Assembly (NCBI GenBank): GCA_023953845.1
Contig: JAMLJC010000001.1
Location: 1,488,001-1,552,000 of the forward strand
From: Rhizobiaceae bacterium
Lineage (GTDB): Bacteria; Pseudomonadota; Alphaproteobacteria; Rhizobiales; Rhizobiaceae
Reading direction: 5' to 3'
Length of the DNA: 64,000 nucleotides
The notes beneath the pieces were generated by a model that saw only the letters and a program-made list of their open reading frames with translations, was not told the origin of the DNA and ran no database searches. Below are positions 17,665 to 26,320 of this stretch, one piece after another. Made by a program: the position numbers and the translations under genes. Each line of letters opens with the position of its first letter. Positions within the stretch are counted from its first letter, which is position 1.

Positions 17665-18023
17665 CGCCCTTCGGCGAAAGGCTCCGCGAATTGCGTCGCC
17701 AGCGCGGCATCGCGCAGAAAGACATGGCGAAGGCGCTCGGCGTCAGCGCGGCCTACCTCTCCGCTCTGGAGCACGGTCATCGCGGTCTGCCGAACTGGGC
17801 GTTCGTGCAGAAGGTGATCGGCTACTTCAACATCATCTGGGACGAGGCGGAGGAGCTTGAGAACCTCGTCTGGAGCTCGCATCCACGCGTGACCATCGAC
17901 ACGTCCGGCCTCTCTCCCGAGGCGACGCGTCTGGCGAACATGCTGGCGCAGCAGATCGGGCAGCTCGATCAGGAAACCCTGCATGCGCTTGCAGCCACGA
18001 TCGAGGCGGCTGAAAAAAGCTGA
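17661..18023 (+). CDS. XRE-family helix-turn-helix regulator
   Basis: The 120-residue protein begins MTPFGERLRELRRQRGIAQ, followed by the helix-turn-helix DMAKALGVSAAYLSALEHG at about 19-40. The rest is acidic and helical with no recognised sensor domain. The start overlaps the smr stop by 4 bp, so mltA, smr and this gene form one unit. Target genes are unknown; cell-envelope control is only a guess from position. Confidence 0.88.
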   Translation: MTPFGERLRELRRQRGIAQKDMAKALGVSAAYLSALEHGHRGLPNWAFVQKVIGYFNIIWDEAEELENLVWSSHPRVTIDTSGLSPEATRLANMLAQQIGQLDQETLHALAATIEAAEKS

Positions 18024-18090
18024 TCCGCCTGTCGGAATAGCGCCGGAGCGTTCGTCCTTGTCGCAGTTCCTTGGACAGGGAGACGGGATC

Positions 18091-18477
18091 GTGAACGATC
18101 GGACAATGAGGATCGCAGGCTGGACGCTGACCGGCCTCTACGCCCTTTTCATGCTCGGCGCATCCGTGGCGCCAAAACTTTCCGGCATGCCGATCGCGGC
18201 CGAAACCATGGTGTCGCTGGGATGGCCGCCGGAATACACGCTGATGATCGGCGTGATCGAACTTGGCTGCGTGTTGCTCTATCTTTTCCCGAAGACGAGC
18301 GTGTTCGGTGCTGTCCTGACCATGGGCCTGCTCGGCGGCGCGATGGCGACGCAGATCCGGGTCGGCAATCCGCTCTTCAGCCACGTGCTGTTCAGCATCT
18401 ATCTCGGCCTGTTCATGTGGGGCGGCATGTGGCTGCGCGATCCAGCATTGCGCGCCATTTTCCCGTGGCGGCGCTGA
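18091..18477 (+). CDS. DoxX-like four-helix membrane protein
   Basis: A GTG at 18091, preceded by AGGGAGACGG, starts a 128-residue protein with four hydrophobic segments. Features include MRIAGWTLTGLYALFMLGAS and EYTLMIGVIELGCVLLYLFP, the arrangement of the DoxX-like superfamily. Function is unknown for this subgroup. It converges directly on the DUF1402 gene with no spacer. Confidence 0.8.
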   Translation: MNDRTMRIAGWTLTGLYALFMLGASVAPKLSGMPIAAETMVSLGWPPEYTLMIGVIELGCVLLYLFPKTSVFGAVLTMGLLGGAMATQIRVGNPLFSHVLFSIYLGLFMWGGMWLRDPALRAIFPWRR

Positions 18478-19449
18478 TCAGAACAGCGCCTGCAACTCCG
18501 GAAGCTTCTCGTTGACCAGCCAGCCATAATAATTCTCTTCCGGATAGCGCGGTTCCTCGCCCTTCGACGCACGTTCCGCATTGTCGCGCTTGAGCGCGGC
18601 GGCGCGCTCCTCCGGATTGCCGAGATTGTAAAGCGTGGCGGTGATGCCGGGATTCTGCGAGATGTCGAAGCCGGCGATCGAGCGATAGGAATCGATCGAC
18701 TTCTTCAAGGTCGCGGCCACATAAGGCAGCGTCAGGTCGGGGTCCATGATCGTCTCATAGACCTTGTTCGGTTCCGCGGCGTCGAGCCGGGGCAGGCCGG
18801 AAACCTTGCTCACCAGATCGCTCATCTGCAGCGCGGTCAGCGGATTGAGCTGGCCGATGCCGAAAGTCTGCCCGGCATAGAGCGGCTGGAAGAAGACGGC
18901 GGAAAAGCGCTTGTTTGGGAAGGATTGGCCGCCGACCTGCTTGCCGCGGAAATTCTTGTCCCAGACCCGCTCGCGGCAGGTCCAGACATCGTAGCTTCCC
19001 TGTTCGCCATCGCAGGCGGAAAACTGCGGTCGCTGCACGAACTGCGCGATGTCCTCGCCGTCATAGGAGAAGCTGAGGCTGTTGGTGAGGTAGGACGCGG
19101 CCTTGACGTAATAGGTCTGGAGTCGGTCGTAGGCATCGATATTGTAGGTGTGCTCGCCGACGATGGCGCCGACCATATGCATAGGGTCGATCCCGTATTC
19201 CGCCGACACCTGCACGATCTTCTTGCGCAGCTTGGCGTCGTTCTTCAGCAGGCGGTAGACCTTGCGGTATTTCGCATCATAGGTGGTCTTCAGCGCCTGC
19301 GTCCGCTTGGCCGATGCGCCGGGCACGTCGGGCTGCTCGGCATTGCGGTTTCCGGGGGGCACCGGCGTCGCCGCCTGGGCCGCCACGACGCCGAAGGCGA
19401 GGAAGAGGCCGCCTGCCAGGAGGGAGAGAACTTTCATCGATTGCCGCAC
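18478..19449 (-). CDS. DUF1402 family secreted protein
   Basis: The 323-residue protein has a Sec signal peptide (MKVLSLLAGGLFLAFGVVAAQA) and belongs to DUF1402, found mainly in Rhizobiales. The segment QTFGIGQLNPLTALQMSD resembles the active-site strand of lysozyme-like lytic transglycosylases, and EYGIDPMHMVGAIVGEHTYN could supply the catalytic Glu. A peptidoglycan role is inference only. It probably has its own promoter, as a terminator lies between it and hslU. Confidence 0.85.
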   Translation of the reverse strand: MRQSMKVLSLLAGGLFLAFGVVAAQAATPVPPGNRNAEQPDVPGASAKRTQALKTTYDAKYRKVYRLLKNDAKLRKKIVQVSAEYGIDPMHMVGAIVGEHTYNIDAYDRLQTYYVKAASYLTNSLSFSYDGEDIAQFVQRPQFSACDGEQGSYDVWTCRERVWDKNFRGKQVGGQSFPNKRFSAVFFQPLYAGQTFGIGQLNPLTALQMSDLVSKVSGLPRLDAAEPNKVYETIMDPDLTLPYVAATLKKSIDSYRSIAGFDISQNPGITATLYNLGNPEERAAALKRDNAERASKGEEPRYPEENYYGWLVNEKLPELQALF

Positions 19450-19480
19450 CGTGCCCGAAACCGTGCCGCGACCCTATGGG

Positions 19481-19506
19481 AAAGCCCTCGAACGAGTCGA
19501 GGGCTT
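19481..19506 (-). terminator. Terminator after hslU
   Basis: A perfect 10-bp stem, AAGCCCTCGA with TCGAGGGCTT, spans 19482-19506 with a 5-base loop. On the minus strand it is followed by TTTCCC. It lies 72 bp past the hslU stop. Confidence 0.75.
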
Positions 19507-19577
19507 CCGGTCAAATCGCCGCGATCGGGAACGCGAAGACAAGGCCCGTGCAGCAGAAATGTCGCGGTGATCCGTCG

Positions 19578-20891
19578 TTAAAGGATGAATCGCGACAAAT
19601 CTGTGTTCCTGGCCAGATCGCCGACATGCTCTTTCACATAGGGCGCGTCGATGACAACCTCCGAGTCCGACCTGTCGGGCGCGTGGAAGGAAATCTCGTC
19701 CAACACCCTTTCCATCACCGTCTGCAAGCGTCGCGCACCGATATTCTCGACCGTGGCGTTGAGGTCGACGGCGATGCCGGCCAGCGAATCGATGGCGTCG
19801 TCGGTGAAGGAGAGTTCTACTCCCTCGGTCTTCATCAGCGCGATATACTGCTTGATGAGGCTGGCCTCGGTCTCGGTCAGGATGCGGACAAAATCCTCCT
19901 TCTCCAGCGCCCGAAGCTCGACGCGGATCGGCAGGCGGCCCTGCAGTTCGGGCAGGAGGTCCGATGGCTTGGCGACATGGAAGGCGCCCGAGGCGATGAA
20001 GAGGATGTGGTCCGTCTTGATCGGCCCGTATTTGGTCGCCACGGTCGTGCCCTCGACCAGCGGCAGCAGGTCGCGCTGCACGCCCTCGCGCGAGGGGCCG
20101 CCGGAGAGGCCGTCCTGACGCGCGGCCACCTTGTCGATCTCGTCGATGAAGACGATGCCGTCATTCTCCGCCGATTCCAGCGCGCGCCGCACGACCTCGT
20201 CCTGATCGAGCAGCTTGTCGGACTCGTCGTTGATCAGCAGGTCGTAGCTCTCCTTGACGGTCGTCTTGCGCGTCTTGGTGCGCTTGCCGCCCATTGCCTT
20301 GGAGAGCATGTCGTTGATGTTCATCACGCCGATATTGGCGCCCGGCATGCCGGGGATTTCGAAGCTCGGCATGCCGCCGGTGCCGGTGTCGGCCACCTCG
20401 ACCTCGATCTCCTTGTCATCCAGCTCGCCTTCGCGCAGCTTCTTGCGAAAGGAGTCGCGGGTCGCAGGCGAGGCGGTCTTGCCGACAAGGGCTTCAAGCA
20501 CGCGCTCCTCGGCATTGATATGCGCGCGCGCCTTCACGTCCTCGCGCATCTTCTCGCGGGTTAGGCCTATGGCCACCTCGACCAGGTCACGCACGATCTG
20601 CTCGACGTCGCGGCCGACATAGCCGACCTCGGTGAACTTGGTCGCCTCGACCTTGACGAAGGGCGCGCCGGCGAGTCTCGCCAGCCGGCGCGAAATCTCG
20701 GTCTTGCCGACGCCGGTCGGGCCGATCATCAGGATGTTCTTCGGCATCACCTCTTCGCGCATCTGGCCTTCGAGCTGCTGGCGCCGCCACCGGTTGCGCA
20801 GCGCGATCGCGACGGCGCGCTTGGCGTCCTTCTGGCCGATGATGAAGCGATCGAGTTCCGAAACGATCTCACGGGGAGAAAAAGTCGTCAT
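19578..20891 (-). CDS. hslU: ATP-dependent protease ATPase subunit HslU
   Basis: HslU is the AAA+ unfoldase that feeds substrates into the HslV peptidase. From the ATG at 20891 the protein is 437 residues, with Walker A GPTGVGKT at 57-64, the FVKVEATKFTEVGYVGRD pore region, and the intermediate I domain at about 110-230. The C terminus (DLSRFIL) is the one that docks into HslV. The start overlaps the DUF2585 stop by 1 bp, and the four-gene hslV-GNAT-DUF2585-hslU unit ends at a strong hairpin. Confidence 0.96.
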   Translation of the reverse strand: MTTFSPREIVSELDRFIIGQKDAKRAVAIALRNRWRRQQLEGQMREEVMPKNILMIGPTGVGKTEISRRLARLAGAPFVKVEATKFTEVGYVGRDVEQIVRDLVEVAIGLTREKMREDVKARAHINAEERVLEALVGKTASPATRDSFRKKLREGELDDKEIEVEVADTGTGGMPSFEIPGMPGANIGVMNINDMLSKAMGGKRTKTRKTTVKESYDLLINDESDKLLDQDEVVRRALESAENDGIVFIDEIDKVAARQDGLSGGPSREGVQRDLLPLVEGTTVATKYGPIKTDHILFIASGAFHVAKPSDLLPELQGRLPIRVELRALEKEDFVRILTETEASLIKQYIALMKTEGVELSFTDDAIDSLAGIAVDLNATVENIGARRLQTVMERVLDEISFHAPDRSDSEVVIDAPYVKEHVGDLARNTDLSRFIL

Positions 20892-21490
20892 TACACACCA
20901 CTCTGCCACTCTTTGATGAACTCGAACGGATAGAGCAGCATGATCACGTTGAGCGTAAGGTTGTCGCGGATGATGGCGCCGATCACGATCTCGAACGCGA
21001 CGCCAAGCAGGATCGTCATCCATATGGGGAGCCTTGCCGCCAATGCAAAGCCCACCACCATCCACAGCGTGTCGGCCACCGAATTGAGGATGGAATCGCC
21101 GAAATAGTCGAGCGAAATGGTGGCTTCCCGGTAGCGGTTGATGATGATCGGGCTGTTCTCCAGAACCTCCCACGCCGCCTCGATGATCACCGCCCCGGCG
21201 AGCCGCCATGACCAGTGCCATTTCCGGAAGAACAGCCACAGCAGCGCGTAGAACAGGAAGCCGTGGATGATGTGGGAGAATGTGTACCAGTCGGCGATAT
21301 GCTGGGAGTTCTCCGAACTCTGCACCACGCCGTGCCACAGCTTTACGGTCCCGCATTTGCAGATCGCGGGGTGGCCCTGCCAATGGAGAGCGATCGCCTG
21401 CGCGACGATGACAAGCAGCGCCAGCCCAAGAGCCCATTGCCAGCGCCTGATCTCGTTGCCCTGCGCCACCCCCGTTTTCCCCGAAACCAT
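20891..21490 (-). CDS. DUF2585 (UPF0314) membrane protein
   Basis: The 199-residue protein has about five hydrophobic helices and the family segments KLWHGVVQSSENSQHIADWY and ENSPIIINRYREATISLDY. It is common in Rhizobiales beside hslU, but its function is unknown. It is coupled to hslU by a 1-bp overlap (TAATG) and follows the acetyltransferase by 3 bp, so it is co-transcribed with the protease. Confidence 0.85.
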   Translation of the reverse strand: MVSGKTGVAQGNEIRRWQWALGLALLVIVAQAIALHWQGHPAICKCGTVKLWHGVVQSSENSQHIADWYTFSHIIHGFLFYALLWLFFRKWHWSWRLAGAVIIEAAWEVLENSPIIINRYREATISLDYFGDSILNSVADTLWMVVGFALAARLPIWMTILLGVAFEIVIGAIIRDNLTLNVIMLLYPFEFIKEWQSGV

Positions 21491-21493
21491 CTT

Positions 21494-22000
21494 TCACTCC
21501 TCCGCGTCGCGCGCCATGAGCAGCGCTGGGCCGTAGATCGACGTTCTTTCCCCTATGGCCCGAAAGCCGGCCTTTTCATAGGCGCGTATGGCGCGGAGAT
21601 TGCGCGGGTCGGGGTCGATGACGAGGCGCGGCGCGCCTTCCTCGAAGAGGTCTTCGGCGAATTGCGCCAGGATGGCCGAGCCATGCCCTATGCCGAGCAG
21701 TTCCGCCGGACCGATGGACAGGTCAATGCCCACCGTGCCGAAAGGCTGGTCCTGATAGGGATGGTCGTCTTCCAGATGCGGGTCGTAGGATTGCAGATAG
21801 GCGATCGGCCGTCCGCCGAGCTCGACGATCAGCGGCTCGACCGAAATACTGTCCATGTGCTCGCGGATGTGGGCGATCTCGGTCTGCGGATCGCCCCACC
21901 ATTCCGCGATGTGGGGCTCGGCCAGCCACGCCGCGATCATCGGCAGATCGTCTTCCTCGACGGCCCTGAAGGCGTAGCGGAGACTACGCCTGGGCGCCAT
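21494..22000 (-). CDS. GNAT family N-acetyltransferase
   Basis: The 168-residue protein has the GNAT fold with GIGHGSAILAQFAEDLF as the acetyl-CoA loop and RAIRAYEKAGFRAIGE as the C-terminal motif. The N-terminal part (PMIAAWLAEPHIAEWWGDP) resembles the aminoglycoside 6'-acetyltransferase-like subgroup (Acetyltransf_8). Resistance should not be inferred. It overlaps hslV by 17 bp, so translation is coupled to the protease operon. Confidence 0.88.
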   Translation of the reverse strand: MAPRRSLRYAFRAVEEDDLPMIAAWLAEPHIAEWWGDPQTEIAHIREHMDSISVEPLIVELGGRPIAYLQSYDPHLEDDHPYQDQPFGTVGIDLSIGPAELLGIGHGSAILAQFAEDLFEEGAPRLVIDPDPRNLRAIRAYEKAGFRAIGERTSIYGPALLMARDAEE

Positions 22001-22541
22001 TGATCGTCTCCACGATCACGCTGTGGTTCGTGTAGACGCAGATGTCGGCGGCGATCTGCATGGCCTTGCGGGCGATGGCCTCGGCGTCCTGATCAGTGTC
22101 GATCAGCGCGCGGGCGGCGGCGAGCGCATAATTGCCGCCCGAACCGATGGCCATGACGCCGTGCTCCGGTTCCAGCACGTCGCCGGTGCCGGTGAGGGCC
22201 AGCGATACGTTCCTGTCGGCGACCAGCATCATCGCTTCCAGCCGGCGCAGATAGCGGTCGGTGCGCCAGTCCTTGGCGAGCTCGACGCAGGCGCGAGTGA
22301 GCTGGTCGGGATACTGTTCGAGTTTCGCTTCCAGCCGCTCCAGTAGCGTGAAGGCGTCGGCGGTCGCCCCCGCGAAGCCGGCGATGACGTTGCCGTCCTT
22401 GCCGATGCGCCGCACCTTCTTGGCGTTGCCCTTCATGATGGTCTGGCCGAGGCTGACCTGTCCGTCGCCGGCGATAACCGCCTTGCCGCCCTTGCGCACG
22501 GTCACGATGGTCGTGCCATGCATGATGATTTCATTCGACAT
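21984..22541 (-). CDS. hslV: ATP-dependent protease peptidase subunit HslV
   Basis: HslV is the proteasome-like threonine peptidase of HslUV. From the ATG at 22541 it has 185 residues. After processing, the catalytic N-terminal Thr is expected at residue 10 (MSNEIIMHG then TTIVTVRKGG). GDGQVSLGQTIMKGNAKKVR and GSGGNYALAAARAL are family signatures. It heads the hslV-GNAT-DUF2585-hslU operon and is divergent from hisB across 193 bp, where its promoter must lie. Confidence 0.95.
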   Translation of the reverse strand: MSNEIIMHGTTIVTVRKGGKAVIAGDGQVSLGQTIMKGNAKKVRRIGKDGNVIAGFAGATADAFTLLERLEAKLEQYPDQLTRACVELAKDWRTDRYLRRLEAMMLVADRNVSLALTGTGDVLEPEHGVMAIGSGGNYALAAARALIDTDQDAEAIARKAMQIAADICVYTNHSVIVETINGAQA

Positions 22542-22734
22542 GTAATGTTGCTCCGATGGCGCGCGATCCCGAAACGGCAATCTGCGCGGTACGAGGTGTT
22601 CGCGCTCTATGTATGCCGGCAGGGGCGCTTTGCAAACGGGGTGCCGGCAAGACCGCATCGGGAGTGTCGATCAACTGGCAATCGCCGATACATGCTGCTA
22701 CAGAGACGCCGTTTCGATCCGGGAATTCAACGAC

Positions 22735-23334
22735 ATGGCTTCGCGCAAGGCTTCCGTCAGCCGCAAGACCAAGGAAACGGAGATCGCCGTTTCCGTCGAT
22801 CTCGACGGCACGGGAAAATCGACCATCCGCACCGGCGTCGGCTTTTTCGACCACATGCTGGACCAGCTCTCGCGCCATTCGCTGATCGACATGACGATCG
22901 AGGCAAAGGGTGATCTCCACATCGATGATCACCACACGGTGGAGGACACCGGCATCGCCATCGGCCGCGCCATCGCCGACGCGCTGGGCGAGCGGCGGGG
23001 CATCATGCGCTACGCCTCGCTCGACCTCGCCATGGACGAGACGCTGACGCGCGCGGCGGTCGACGTGTCCGGTCGCCCGTTCCTCATCTGGAATGTCTCC
23101 TTCTCCGCGCCCAAGATCGGAACTTTCGACACCGAGCTGGTGCGCGAGTTCTTTCACGCGCTGGCGCAGAATGCCGGCATCACGCTGCATGTCACAAATC
23201 ATTACGGCGCCAACAACCATCACATCGCCGAAACCTGCTTCAAGGCGGTGGCGCGCGTGCTGCGCGCGGCGCTCGAGCGCGACCCGCGCCAGCCGGATAC
23301 GGTGCCGTCGACCAAGGGCAGCCTGAAGGGATGA
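22735..23334 (+). CDS. hisB: Imidazoleglycerol-phosphate dehydratase
   Basis: HisB dehydrates imidazole glycerol phosphate in histidine synthesis. The 199-residue monofunctional enzyme shows the metal-binding motif HHTVEDTGIAIG and its repeat NNHHIAETCFKA, plus GVGFFDHMLDQLSRHS. It leads the rightward his operon and overlaps the DUF2628 gene by 4 bp. Confidence 0.95.
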   Translation: MASRKASVSRKTKETEIAVSVDLDGTGKSTIRTGVGFFDHMLDQLSRHSLIDMTIEAKGDLHIDDHHTVEDTGIAIGRAIADALGERRGIMRYASLDLAMDETLTRAAVDVSGRPFLIWNVSFSAPKIGTFDTELVREFFHALAQNAGITLHVTNHYGANNHHIAETCFKAVARVLRAALERDPRQPDTVPSTKGSLKG

Positions 23335-23810
23335 CCACCTATGTCGTCATGGAACGGCCGGTTGTCGCGCCCGAAAAGGGCGGCGATGCAGCGTTCGTGC
23401 GGCAGGGTTTTCACTGGCTCGCCTTTCTCGTGCCGGTCTTCTGGCTGCTCTGGCATCGGCTCTGGATCGAGGCGGCTGTCGCGCTCGGACTCGTTCTCCT
23501 GTTGTCCGCGGCCGGCGAGATGGCGGGGTTCGGCGCGGCCTCCTCGCTGCTCGCGCTGCTGGTGTCGATCTATTTCGGGCTGGAAGGCGCGACGTTGCGC
23601 CTGCGCGCGCTCGCCCGGCGCGGCTGGACGGAATGGGGCGTGGTGGAGGCGGACAGGATTGGCGATGCCGAATTGCGCTATCTGACATCGATCGGCGACG
23701 ACGGCGAGCCGGAAGCGGTCGCGCCATTGCCCGTGACCGCTTCTCATCCGCGGTCGGCGGCGTCCACGCCGCGCGCCATCGGCCTCGTGCCTTACGCGGG
23801 AAGACCCTGA
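23331..23810 (+). CDS. DUF2628 family membrane protein
   Basis: The 159-residue protein has a soluble N-terminal start (MTTYVVMERPVVAPEKGGDA), two or three hydrophobic helices between about 30 and 90, and a Pro/Ala-rich tail. It matches the DUF2628 pattern found between hisB and hisH in Rhizobiales. It overlaps both neighbours (4 bp with hisB, 1 bp with hisH), so it is part of the his transcript. No function is known. Confidence 0.82.
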   Translation: MTTYVVMERPVVAPEKGGDAAFVRQGFHWLAFLVPVFWLLWHRLWIEAAVALGLVLLLSAAGEMAGFGAASSLLALLVSIYFGLEGATLRLRALARRGWTEWGVVEADRIGDAELRYLTSIGDDGEPEAVAPLPVTASHPRSAASTPRAIGLVPYAGRP

Positions 23811-24460
23811 TGCGCGTCGCCATCATCGACTATGGCTCCGGAAACCTCCGCTCGGCCACAAAAGCCTTCGAGCGCGCCGCGCGCGAAAACGGCGTCGATG
23901 CCGAGATCGACCTGACCGCCGATGCCGCGCGTGTCCGCACCGCCGACCGCATCGTCCTGCCGGGGGTCGGCGCCTATGCGGATTGCCGCGCCGGGCTGGA
24001 CGCGGTCGAGGGCATGATCGAGGCGATCGAAGAAGTCGCGATCGGCAAGGGCCGCCCCTTTCTCGGCATCTGCGTCGGCATGCAGTTGATGTCGGAACGC
24101 GGGCTGGAGAAGACTGTCACGAACGGCTTCGGCTGGATTTCCGGCGATGTGAAGGAGATCGCGCCGGCCGATCCGTCGCTGAAAATTCCGCAGATCGGCT
24201 GGAACACGATTCACGTGAAACGGCGGCATCCGCTCTTCGCTGGCATTCCGACGGGGCCGGACGGCCTGCACGCCTATTTCGTGCATTCCTATCATCTGGA
24301 GGCGACGAAGCCGGATGAGCTTGTCGCCGAAACCGACTATGGCGGGCCGGTCACCGCCGCCGTCGCGCGCGACAATTTTGCCGGCACGCAGTTCCATCCC
24401 GAAAAGAGCCAGGCGCTGGGCCTGGCCCTGATCGCCAACTTCCTGAGGTGGAAACCATGA
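23810..24460 (+). CDS. hisH: Imidazole glycerol phosphate synthase, glutaminase subunit
   Basis: HisH releases ammonia from glutamine for HisF. The 216-residue protein has the nucleophile in GICVGMQLM (Cys88) and the FHPEKSQ His/Glu pair near the C terminus. It overlaps DUF1330 by 4 bp. A degenerate parS-like palindrome lies in its coding sequence at 24207. Confidence 0.95.
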   Translation: MRVAIIDYGSGNLRSATKAFERAARENGVDAEIDLTADAARVRTADRIVLPGVGAYADCRAGLDAVEGMIEAIEEVAIGKGRPFLGICVGMQLMSERGLEKTVTNGFGWISGDVKEIAPADPSLKIPQIGWNTIHVKRRHPLFAGIPTGPDGLHAYFVHSYHLEATKPDELVAETDYGGPVTAAVARDNFAGTQFHPEKSQALGLALIANFLRWKP

Positions 24461-24756
24461 CCGAGACGCCGAAAAAGGGCTACTGGATGGGGATGGTCGA
24501 CGTCACCGACCCCGAAAACTATCCAAAATATATCGCGGCGAACAAGGCGGCCTTCGACAAATACGGCGCGAAATTCCTCGTGCGCGGCGGGCGCGGCGAG
24601 GTTTTTGAAGGACCGGCGGCGTCGCGGCTGGTGGTGATCGAGTTCGACAGCTACCAGACCGCGCTCGATTGCTTCCATTCGCCCGAATACCAGGCGGCGC
24701 TGAAGCTGCGTAAAGCCTATTCGACGGCGCATTTCGCGGTCGTGGAAGGCGCCTGA
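24457..24756 (+). CDS. DUF1330 family protein
   Basis: This 99-residue protein begins MTETPKKGYWMGMVDVTDP, with YPKYIAANKAAFDKYGAKFLVRGG, the dimeric ferredoxin-like fold of DUF1330. The ATG at 24457 overlaps the hisH stop (ATGA); an ATG three codons earlier is possible. Its place inside the his operon is conserved in relatives. It may be a small monooxygenase-like or ligand-binding protein, but activity is unknown. Confidence 0.86.
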   Translation: MTETPKKGYWMGMVDVTDPENYPKYIAANKAAFDKYGAKFLVRGGRGEVFEGPAASRLVVIEFDSYQTALDCFHSPEYQAALKLRKAYSTAHFAVVEGA

Positions 24757-24757
24757 C

Positions 24758-25519
24758 GTGATCCTCTTCCCCGCCATCGACTTGAAGGACGGCGTGTGCG
24801 TCCGGCTGAAGCTCGGCGACATGGAACAGGCGACCATCTACAACGCCGATCCGGCCGCGCAGGCGGTCGCCTTCGAGATGCAGGGTTTCGAATGGCTGCA
24901 TGTGGTAGATTTGAACGGCGCCTTTGCCGGCAAGGCCGTGAACGGCGCGGCGGTCGAGGCGATCCTGAAGGCGACGAAGAACCCGGTGCAGCTCGGCGGC
25001 GGCATCCGCACGCTGGCGGACATCGATGCGTGGCTTGAGAAAGGGCTGAGGCGCGTCATCCTCGGCACGGTCGCGGTGCGCGATCCGGAACTGGTGAAGG
25101 AGGCCTGCCGCCGTTTTCCCGGCCATATCGCCGTCGGCATCGACGCGCGAGGCGGCAATGTCGCCGTCGAGGGCTGGGCGGAAGCCTCCTCGCTCGGCGT
25201 GATCGAGCTGGCGAAGAAATTCGAGGGCGCTGGTGTGTCGGCGATCATCTACACCGACATCGACCGCGACGGCATATTGAAGGGCATCAACTGGGATGCG
25301 ACGATCGCGCTCGCGGAAGCCGTCTCGATCCCCGTCATCGCGTCGGGCGGCCTCGCCTCGATGGACGACATTCGCCGCATGACCATGCCGAATGCGCAAA
25401 AGCTCGAAGGCGCGATATCAGGCCGTGCGCTTTATGACGGGCGCCTTGACCCGCTGGAGGCGCTGGCGCTGCTGCGCGGTGCGCCTGAAACATCCGTTGC
25501 TGGAGGCAGAGTGTCGTGA
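24758..25519 (+). CDS. hisA: Phosphoribosylformimino-5-aminoimidazole carboxamide ribotide isomerase
   Basis: HisA is the TIM-barrel isomerase (ProFAR to PRFAR) in histidine synthesis. The 253-residue protein starts at a GTG with MILFPAIDLKDGVCVRL, holding the catalytic Asp8. YTDIDRDGILKG carries the second Asp, and VIASGGLAS is a phosphate-binding loop. It overlaps hisF by 4 bp. Confidence 0.95.
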   Translation: MILFPAIDLKDGVCVRLKLGDMEQATIYNADPAAQAVAFEMQGFEWLHVVDLNGAFAGKAVNGAAVEAILKATKNPVQLGGGIRTLADIDAWLEKGLRRVILGTVAVRDPELVKEACRRFPGHIAVGIDARGGNVAVEGWAEASSLGVIELAKKFEGAGVSAIIYTDIDRDGILKGINWDATIALAEAVSIPVIASGGLASMDDIRRMTMPNAQKLEGAISGRALYDGRLDPLEALALLRGAPETSVAGGRVS

Positions 25520-26301
25520 CCCTAAAAGCCCGCGTCATCCCCTGCCTGGACGTAAAGGACGGCCGCGTCGTCAAGGGCGTGAATTTTGTCGACCTGATCG
25601 ATGCCGGCGATCCTGTGGAGGCGGCCAAGGCCTACGACGCGGCCGGTGCCGACGAGCTCTGCTTCCTCGACATCACCGCGTCGTCGGACAATCGCGAGAC
25701 GATCTTCGACGTCGTCGCCCGCACTGCCGAACAATGCTTCATGCCGCTGACGGTGGGCGGCGGCGTGCGTCAGGTGGCGGATATCCGCAAACTGCTGCTT
25801 GCCGGCGCCGACAAGGTGTCGATCAACACGGCGGCGGTGAAGAACCCGGATTTCGTCGCCGAAGCCGCCGACAAGTTCGGCAACCAGTGCATCGTGGTCG
25901 CCATCGATGCCAAGAAAGTTTCGAAGGATGGCGAGAACGATCGCTGGGAAATCTTCACCCATGGCGGACGGCAGGCGACCGGCATCGATGCGGTCGACTT
26001 CGCCCGCAAGGTAGTCGATCTCGGCGCGGGCGAGATCCTGCTCACCTCGATGGACCGCGACGGCACCAAGACCGGCTACGACATCGCGCTGACACGCGCC
26101 GTCGCCGATGCAGTGCGCGCGCCGGTCATCGCGTCGGGCGGCGTTGGCACGCTCGACCATATGGTCGCGGGCATCCGCGATGGCCATGCCACGGCGGTGC
26201 TGGCGGCCTCCATTTTCCATTTCGGCACCTACACCATTGCCGAAGCCAAGGCGTACATGGCAAAAGCCGGCCTGCCGATGCGGCTCGACCGCGCGGCCTG
26301 A
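25516..26301 (+). CDS. hisF: Imidazole glycerol phosphate synthase, cyclase subunit
   Basis: HisF uses ammonia from HisH to form IGP and AICAR. The 261-residue TIM barrel has IPCLDVKDGRVVKG (catalytic Asp11) and LTSMDRDGTKTGYD (second catalytic Asp). It starts at a GTG that overlaps the hisA stop by 4 bp. It is close to HisA in sequence, as expected for these half-barrel duplicates. Confidence 0.96.
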   Translation: MTLKARVIPCLDVKDGRVVKGVNFVDLIDAGDPVEAAKAYDAAGADELCFLDITASSDNRETIFDVVARTAEQCFMPLTVGGGVRQVADIRKLLLAGADKVSINTAAVKNPDFVAEAADKFGNQCIVVAIDAKKVSKDGENDRWEIFTHGGRQATGIDAVDFARKVVDLGAGEILLTSMDRDGTKTGYDIALTRAVADAVRAPVIASGGVGTLDHMVAGIRDGHATAVLAASIFHFGTYTIAEAKAYMAKAGLPMRLDRAA

Positions 26302-26320
26302 AAGCCCGCCGGGGGGACAG

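Noticed and set aside
19314..20564. Long rightward frame opposite hslU
   Set aside because: It is an antisense shadow of a confidently identified gene and has no family resemblance.
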